Assembly: GCA_002348345.1 (NCBI GenBank)
Contig: DEAY01000199.1
Coordinates: forward strand, 1-9,681
Origin: Verrucomicrobia bacterium UBA2970
Lineage (GTDB): Bacteria > Verrucomicrobiota > Verrucomicrobiia > Limisphaerales > AAA164-E04
DNA length: 9,681 nucleotides
Direction: 5' to 3'
In this document: positions 5,951 through 9,681 of the stretch, piece after piece
Position numbering within the stretch: position 1 is the stretch's first letter
Layout: every line of letters begins with the position of its first letter
Made by a program: the position numbers and the translations under genes
The notes under the pieces: generated by a model
Seen by the model: only the letters and a program-made list of their open reading frames with translations
What the model was told of the DNA's origin: nothing
The model's database searches: none

Positions 5951-7372
5951 TCAAAGCGAATCAATCGGTTGCTGTCGCGAAGGAGCCAACAGCTCCATGT
6001 GAGTGATCTCCAATTGCGCCTCGTGGTCTCCCGTGGCACACCACCAATCCCGGATTTCCATCCCGGTCACCCGTTGTTCGGATTCTTGATGGCTGGATTC
6101 AAAAGCGCTCAACCCGATTTCAAGTTCAAAGCCTTCCTCCCCCTCCTCTTCCAGGCTTCTCTGGGTGGCAAACTTTCCCGCAAACCGTCCACCAGGATGG
6201 TAGGTCGTGAACCCGAACTCGACCACGGCCGAGGCTTGCAGGTGTCCACGAATGCGAAATCTCGCCTCCTCAGGAACAATGACCGGCGAATCCGATCCCT
6301 TCGAAAGCGAGAGCACCACAATGGCCTTGGCCCCTTTGCCTCGGCGAGTCGATTTGGCATCGGCTCTCAAGCGCCCCTTCTTGGCGGCGATTCTCAACAT
6401 CTCCTGGTACCTGGCAATGCCTTCCTCCGTTGTGATTTCTCCACTGGCCACCAGTTTCTTCAGCTGGCCGATCGCAAGCTTCCCGACGTCCGTCGACCAG
6501 TTGCCATAGGTGACTTCGGCAGCCAAATCACTTCGCCACCCCTCCTTTGCCTTGCCGCGCGGAACCGCCTCCAGTTCGCGGGGGTCATTGATTGCAGCCA
6601 CAACCTGGTGTCCGCCCCTCACCTCCGTGGAGCTGCCATCGGCCAGTCGCTTCAACTGAATCCTGCCTTCGTTGACGATCAATCGGGTGGCATCCTGTTG
6701 GGCATCGACGTCGAATTGGGTTCCCAAGACGCTCAACTCGGCCGTCGGGGTATGGAGCACCATGGCTTGATGTTTCGGCTGAGGGCTCACTTGAGCTGAA
6801 AGGTTGCCATTCCGAAGATGCAATCGCTTCCGCTCGCCCGCCGCGATCATGAGGGTGGCATGCCCGGAAAGGGTCAGTCTTGAATTGTCTTGAAAGGCAA
6901 GCTCGATCCAAGACTCGGGGAGCAAGGATTCCAGCAACCCCCCTTCAAGGGTCGTTCCGGGCTGCAGTTGATCCAGAGTCTGGCCTTGATTGTTGGTCCA
7001 TTGCACCGGCCCATGAATTGCCGAGATGGTCGCGCCCTCTGCATTCGAATCCCGCGATGAGAGGGCCCAGACCGCGGCCAGCACCGCAATCGAGGCCGCA
7101 ACGGCCCAAAGCTTGTAAGGCCAGATCCCGTTGCCCGTTGACTCAACGGGTTCGGGATCCAAAAGGCCCACGCGAGCCGGCGTCGCTTCATCCAAGTCAC
7201 TTCCCCCCTCCTCCTGCAATTGATAGTCGAGATTCAAATACCGACGCATGGTCTTCCGCAACGCCGGGCTTTCCATCATCCGCTCCTGCAAGCTCTCGAA
7301 GGCCTCCGGTGAAATCGTTCCGTTGAGATAGGAGTCGATCCATTCTCGCTCTTGGGAGGTGAACGAGCTCAT
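5951..7372 (-). CDS. FecR-like anti-sigma regulator with C-terminal accessory domain
   Basis: This 473-residue single-pass membrane protein is the likely partner of the ECF sigma factor. Residues 1-55 are a helical cytoplasmic anti-sigma region (SFTSQEREWIDSYLNG... ALRKTMRRYLNLDYQLQE) with no zinc-binding HxxxCxxC motif. A transmembrane segment lies at about 84-104 (WPYKLWAVAASIAVLAAVWAL). The periplasmic FecR domain (about 115-250) contains WIELAFQDNSRLTLSG and the diagnostic TPTAELSVLGTQFDVD (from 208) followed by VNEGRIQL. After it come a SHOCT-like helical hairpin (about 301-329), a basic linker, and a beta-rich domain (about 366-462) with FGFTTYHPGGRFAGKF and EIRDWWCAT. The ATG at 7372 overlaps the sigma stop as ATGA; the alternative TTG at 7411 lies deep inside the sigma gene. 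The last two regions are not needed for a FecR protein and may be the sensory part. Confidence 0.9.
   Translation of the reverse strand: MSSFTSQEREWIDSYLNGTISPEAFESLQERMMESPALRKTMRRYLNLDYQLQEEGGSDLDEATPARVGLLDPEPVESTGNGIWPYKLWAVAASIAVLAAVWALSSRDSNAEGATISAIHGPVQWTNNQGQTLDQLQPGTTLEGGLLESLLPESWIELAFQDNSRLTLSGHATLMIAAGERKRLHLRNGNLSAQVSPQPKHQAMVLHTPTAELSVLGTQFDVDAQQDATRLIVNEGRIQLKRLADGSSTEVRGGHQVVAAINDPRELEAVPRGKAKEGWRSDLAAEVTYGNWSTDVGKLAIGQLKKLVASGEITTEEGIARYQEMLRIAAKKGRLRADAKSTRRGKGAKAIVVLSLSKGSDSPVIVPEEARFRIRGHLQASAVVEFGFTTYHPGGRFAGKFATQRSLEEEGEEGFELEIGLSAFESSHQESEQRVTGMEIRDWWCATGDHEAQLEITHMELLAPSRQQPIDSL
5987..6277 (-). other. C-terminal beta-rich accessory domain of the FecR-like protein
   Basis: Residues 366-462 form a beta-rich unit with FRIRGHL, VVEFGFTTYHPGGRFAGKF, an acidic Glu-rich loop, FELEIGLSAF, then a Trp-Trp-Cys motif (EIRDWWCAT) and LEITHMELL. 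The alternation of strands and the aromatic motif suggest a jelly-roll or ligand-binding fold in the periplasm. This is inference from composition; no family is assigned. Confidence 0.5.
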
Positions 7373-7920
7373 TGCGCTGAATTGTATTGGGCAACCTTCA
7401 CTTCGATGCAATCCATCAACTTCTGCCTCAATCGTTTGAGCCGCATGTAATAGGCAGCGGCCGTCGAGCCAGATTCCTCGGCGAGTGCAGCTATGCTGAC
7501 CCCCTTCGTGTAGGCCAGGGTGATAAACCGTCGCTGTTTCTCGGGCATCTTTTCAAGACAAGTTTCCAACGCCTCCTGCTCTCCCTTACGGGCATTGAAC
7601 TCCTCCAATCCCTCTCGGGCCATGAGTTCCATGACATCCTCACGAAACACCAAGCGGTCCCGGGCCATTTCCCGGCGATAAGCCAGGGCCTCGAACCGCG
7701 CAATCACCGCCGCCCACCTCAGGAAGTGCGTCTGCGGATCAAACTGCTCGAATTTCCGCCAAGCGATAATGGCCGTTCGCTGCACGACTTCGTCCACATC
7801 ATTCCGAGTCGGCAGCAAGGATCGGATAAACCGCCGCAGATCCGGTTCATTCTGGGCGAGGCACTGCACGAACAACTCGTAACGAGCCTCTCCCGAGTCC
7901 TGCTGGCCACGCTCACCCAT
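7369..7920 (-). CDS. ECF sigma factor, Rhodopirellula/Verrucomicrobium type
   Basis: This is a complete 183-residue sigma-70 family factor with only the two essential regions. Region 2 (about 15-90) has LRRFIRSLLPTRNDVDEVVQ, then AWRKFEQFDP and FLRWAAVIARFEALAYRRE followed by MARDRLVF, a pattern typical of the PVC ECF group (TIGR02989-like). Region 4 (about 118-172) has the helix-turn-helix CLEKMPEKQRRFITLAYTKG then VSIAALAEESG and YYMRLKRLRQKL. It should direct RNA polymerase to a specific promoter set, probably including its own. It is the first gene of the minus-strand operon and overlaps the FecR-like regulator by four bases (ATGA), the usual arrangement of a sigma factor with its membrane anti-sigma. 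The ATG at 7920 has an AAGGT ribosome binding site six bases away; a TTG one codon earlier is less likely. Confidence 0.95.
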   Translation of the reverse strand: MGERGQQDSGEARYELFVQCLAQNEPDLRRFIRSLLPTRNDVDEVVQRTAIIAWRKFEQFDPQTHFLRWAAVIARFEALAYRREMARDRLVFREDVMELMAREGLEEFNARKGEQEALETCLEKMPEKQRRFITLAYTKGVSIAALAEESGSTAAAYYMRLKRLRQKLMDCIEVKVAQYNSAQ

Positions 7921-8364
7921 CAATCTACCTTATCACTGCCGCCTATTGGAAATCCTAACGCTTTTTTCTTCGATTGATGCTTACTGCCATCCCCTCATCC
8001 GCGGATACAGATCGATCGCACCCCATGCCTTAATCCACGTTTCCAAGGATGCCCCCCAGATGATCCAGCGTCCATGGAAGGTGCGAAGTAAGGGATAAGA
8101 ATCGGGCGCTTCGGGCGGGTTGAAGTGGATCCCCTACCAAAACCCCCAAGAGCACCCAAGGGATATCGCGCCTGGAACAATCGCTCGGTCGAAATGATTG
8201 GCACTCACTCATCGGAGTCGGACCTTGCCACGAAAGACCTCATAAGTAATCCAGAAAAGGACCCCAGATTGGAATCAGTCAGGGACCTCGGATTTGAATT
8301 CGAAAAGATCGAGCCCTCTCCTCTCCGCCTTGAATCGATGCCCCGGTCTGATAGGTTCGTCTCG
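7921..8364. promoter_or_regulatory. Divergent intergenic region between the ECF operon and the oxidoreductase gene
   Basis: These 444 bases should hold both divergent promoters, because the operon and the oxidoreductase point away from each other. I see no RNA gene or convincing small protein. Visible elements are a perfect 10-base palindrome ATCCGCGGAT (7997-8006), a neighbouring GATCGATC palindrome (8010-8017), and on the minus strand GGAAAC (8044-8039), which resembles an ECF -35 element. I cannot assign a matching -10 with confidence. No clear sigma-70 promoter stands out for the plus-strand gene. The frame of the oxidoreductase stays open back to 8065, so the right part could be read as an N-terminal extension, but it does not look like protein. 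Confidence 0.5.
7927..7931 (-). promoter_or_regulatory. Ribosome binding site of the ECF sigma gene
   Basis: AAGGT on the minus strand lies six bases before the ATG at 7920, and it selects ATG over the adjoining TTG. The next three genes lack comparable sites and appear to rely on translational coupling. Confidence 0.6.
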
Positions 8365-9681
8365 ATGAGTCGAGAGCGTTCTTCCAAGACTTCATCAGAG
8401 CCGTTTCGGCCCTTCTGGTTTGACGAGGCGCTGAAGAGAGAGGGGGAGCCGGAAGCGATCCCGCTGGAAGCCGATACCCGGGCCGACATCTGCATCGTCG
8501 GGGGGGGCTACACGGGACTCTGGACAGCCCTGACGCTCAAGGAAAGTAAGCCCGACCTCAATATCGCCATCATCGAAAAGGAACGTTGCGGCTATGGGGC
8601 CTCCGGTTGCAACGGGGGCTGCCTCCTGACGCTCGCCACCAAGTTCCTTTCCTTATCCAGGTTCTACGGTCGCGCGGAAGCCAAGAGACTCGTCATTGCC
8701 TCGGAGCATGCCGTCGGCCAGATCAAACAATTCACCGAGCAACATGGAATAGACTGCGATCTCAAACTGGATGGCTCCCTCTATATCGCCACTAACCAGG
8801 CCCAGGTCGGCGCGATGGACGCCGTCGTTCAGACTCTGACCGAGGAGGGGATCAACACCTGGGAAAAACTGCCCTTGTCCCAGGCCAAAGCCCTGGCTGC
8901 GACGACCGAGGTCAATGAGGCCTTTTTTTCCCCCAACGCGGGCAGTCTCCAACCGGCATTGCTGGTCCGAGGGTTGGCCCGGGTCGCCCGCGATCAAGGC
9001 ATTCGAATCTACGAAAAGACGCCCATGAGCACCCTCTCGTCCGAAACCGAACGTCCGGTCGTGACCACGCCCGGAGGCTCCATCGTGGCCGGCAAGGTCG
9101 TCCTGGCGATCAACGCCTGGATGGCGACGGAATTCAAGGCATTCTCACGAAGCATTGCCGTCGTTTCATCGGACATGGCCATCACCGAACCGATTCCTGA
9201 ACAGCTCAATTCTTTGGGACTCACCCATGGGGCGACGATTTGCGATTCCCGAACCTTCGTGCATTACTACCACCGCACCCGTGATGGCAGATTGCTGCTA
9301 GGAAAGGGTGGAAACACCTTCGCCTACGGATCCCGGATGATTCCCTCCTTCTTCGAGGCAAGTCCCTACATGGCCCAATTGAGAAACGCGATCGGCCGCT
9401 TCTTTCCGAAACTCAAATCCGTGAAAATCGAACAGGCATGGAACGGCGGATCCGACCGTTCAAAAACGGGGTTTCCGTTCTTCGGGAACCTCAACGGTCA
9501 TCCGAATATTCACTACGGGTTTGGTTACTCCGGCAACGGGGTCACCCAGGCGCTGTTGGGGGGGAGGATTCTCAGTTCGCTCTGCCTCAATCTCAGAGAC
9601 GAATGGAGTCAATGCGGTTTCGTCGGCGGACCGCGTGGTCTTTTTCCCCCCGAGCCCATTCGCTGGATCGGGGCCATGATG
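8365..9681 (+). CDS. FAD-dependent oxidoreductase, DAO family, aminophosphonate-oxidoreductase-like (partial, C-terminus missing)
   Basis: 439 codons are present and the gene runs off the right edge without a stop; probably about 30 residues are missing. After PFWFDEALKREG (13-26) comes the Rossmann dinucleotide motif DICIVGGGYTGLWTA (41-55), an acidic end of strand 2 (IIEKERCGYGAS) and NGGC. The middle has VVSSDMAITEP and SRTFVHYY. The C-terminal FAD part has GKGGNTFAYG, WNGGSDRSKTGFPFFG and HYGFGYSGNGVTQALLGG, then FPPEPIRW. This is a DAO-family flavoenzyme that would oxidise an amine or amino acid to the imine, passing electrons to oxygen or a carrier. The details (NGGC then TKFL, VVSSDM, FGYSGNG) match what I recall of the putative aminophosphonate oxidoreductase family (TIGR03329), but the substrate is not proven. 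The ATG at 8365 places the FAD motif at the usual distance; its ribosome site is weak (AGG, 9 bases). Confidence 0.9.
   Translation, partial: MSRERSSKTSSEPFRPFWFDEALKREGEPEAIPLEADTRADICIVGGGYTGLWTALTLKESKPDLNIAIIEKERCGYGASGCNGGCLLTLATKFLSLSRFYGRAEAKRLVIASEHAVGQIKQFTEQHGIDCDLKLDGSLYIATNQAQVGAMDAVVQTLTEEGINTWEKLPLSQAKALAATTEVNEAFFSPNAGSLQPALLVRGLARVARDQGIRIYEKTPMSTLSSETERPVVTTPGGSIVAGKVVLAINAWMATEFKAFSRSIAVVSSDMAITEPIPEQLNSLGLTHGATICDSRTFVHYYHRTRDGRLLLGKGGNTFAYGSRMIPSFFEASPYMAQLRNAIGRFFPKLKSVKIEQAWNGGSDRSKTGFPFFGNLNGHPNIHYGFGYSGNGVTQALLGGRILSSLCLNLRDEWSQCGFVGGPRGLFPPEPIRWIGAMM

Noticed and set aside
5133..6799. Two overlapping plus-strand open frames of 289 residues opposite the propeller and FecR genes
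   Set aside because: Both lie antisense to genes with strong family motifs and have no motif of their own.
7969..7978. T-rich stretch upstream of the sigma gene as a terminator
   Set aside because: There is no stable GC-rich hairpin beside it, and the flanking genes diverge, so no transcript is expected to end there.
8065..8364. In-frame N-terminal extension of the oxidoreductase (for example from the ATG at 8194)
   Set aside because: The frame is open, but the extension has no DAO-family similarity, no signal or membrane segment and no good ribosome site. The start at 8365 fits the family's N-terminal length.
8500..8507. Run of eight G in the FAD motif (with T7C5 near 8925 and G7 near 9558) as a phase-variation tract
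   Set aside because: The G runs encode the conserved Gly residues of the motifs, and the frame is intact across all three. Nothing indicates switching; at most these are places where sequencing errors could occur.

Overview
The window looks like a piece of a Planctomycetes/Verrucomicrobia-type (PVC superphylum) chromosome. The evidence is a sigma factor of the small Rhodopirellula/Verrucomicrobium ECF type, a FecR-like anti-sigma protein, and a cytochrome-like DUF1549/DUF1553 protein followed by a twin-arginine DUF1501 protein. These combinations are characteristic of that group. The DNA is moderately GC-rich and densely coding. I see no rRNA, tRNA, CRISPR array, insertion sequence or phage gene.

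Layout. Six genes on the minus strand, read from about 7920 down to 1, form one tightly packed candidate operon: ECF sigma factor (7920-7369), FecR-like membrane regulator (7372-5951), secreted PQQ-type beta-propeller protein (5948-4356), secreted protein of unknown function (4351-3119), large secreted PSCyt1/Big2/DUF1549/DUF1553 protein (3057-469), and a DUF1501 protein (428-1) that runs off the left edge. The first four are joined by an ATGA overlap or by gaps of 2 and 4 bases; the last two are 61 and 40 bases apart. A divergent intergenic region of 444 bases (7921-8364) separates this block from a plus-strand FAD-dependent oxidoreductase (8365 to the right edge). That gene is cut off, so it lacks a stop codon in the window.

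How the genes may work together. The sigma/FecR pair would sense something at the envelope and switch on its own operon, whose other four products all carry export signals (Sec-like for three, Tat for DUF1501). DUF1549/DUF1553 plus DUF1501 pairs are common in PVC bacteria, but their biochemical role is not settled. The most notable unexplained structure is a module of about 57 residues found both at the very C-terminus of the beta-propeller protein and near the N-terminus of the next, unrecognised protein (32 identical positions by eye). That unrecognised protein also contains two tandem copies of a second, beta-rich unit. The FecR protein carries an extra C-terminal domain and a SHOCT-like helical hairpin not needed for anti-sigma function. 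The oxidoreductase resembles amine-oxidising DAO enzymes, particularly the family named as putative aminophosphonate oxidoreductases, and seems functionally independent of the operon.

All family assignments come from reading motifs in the translated sequence; no database search was run.
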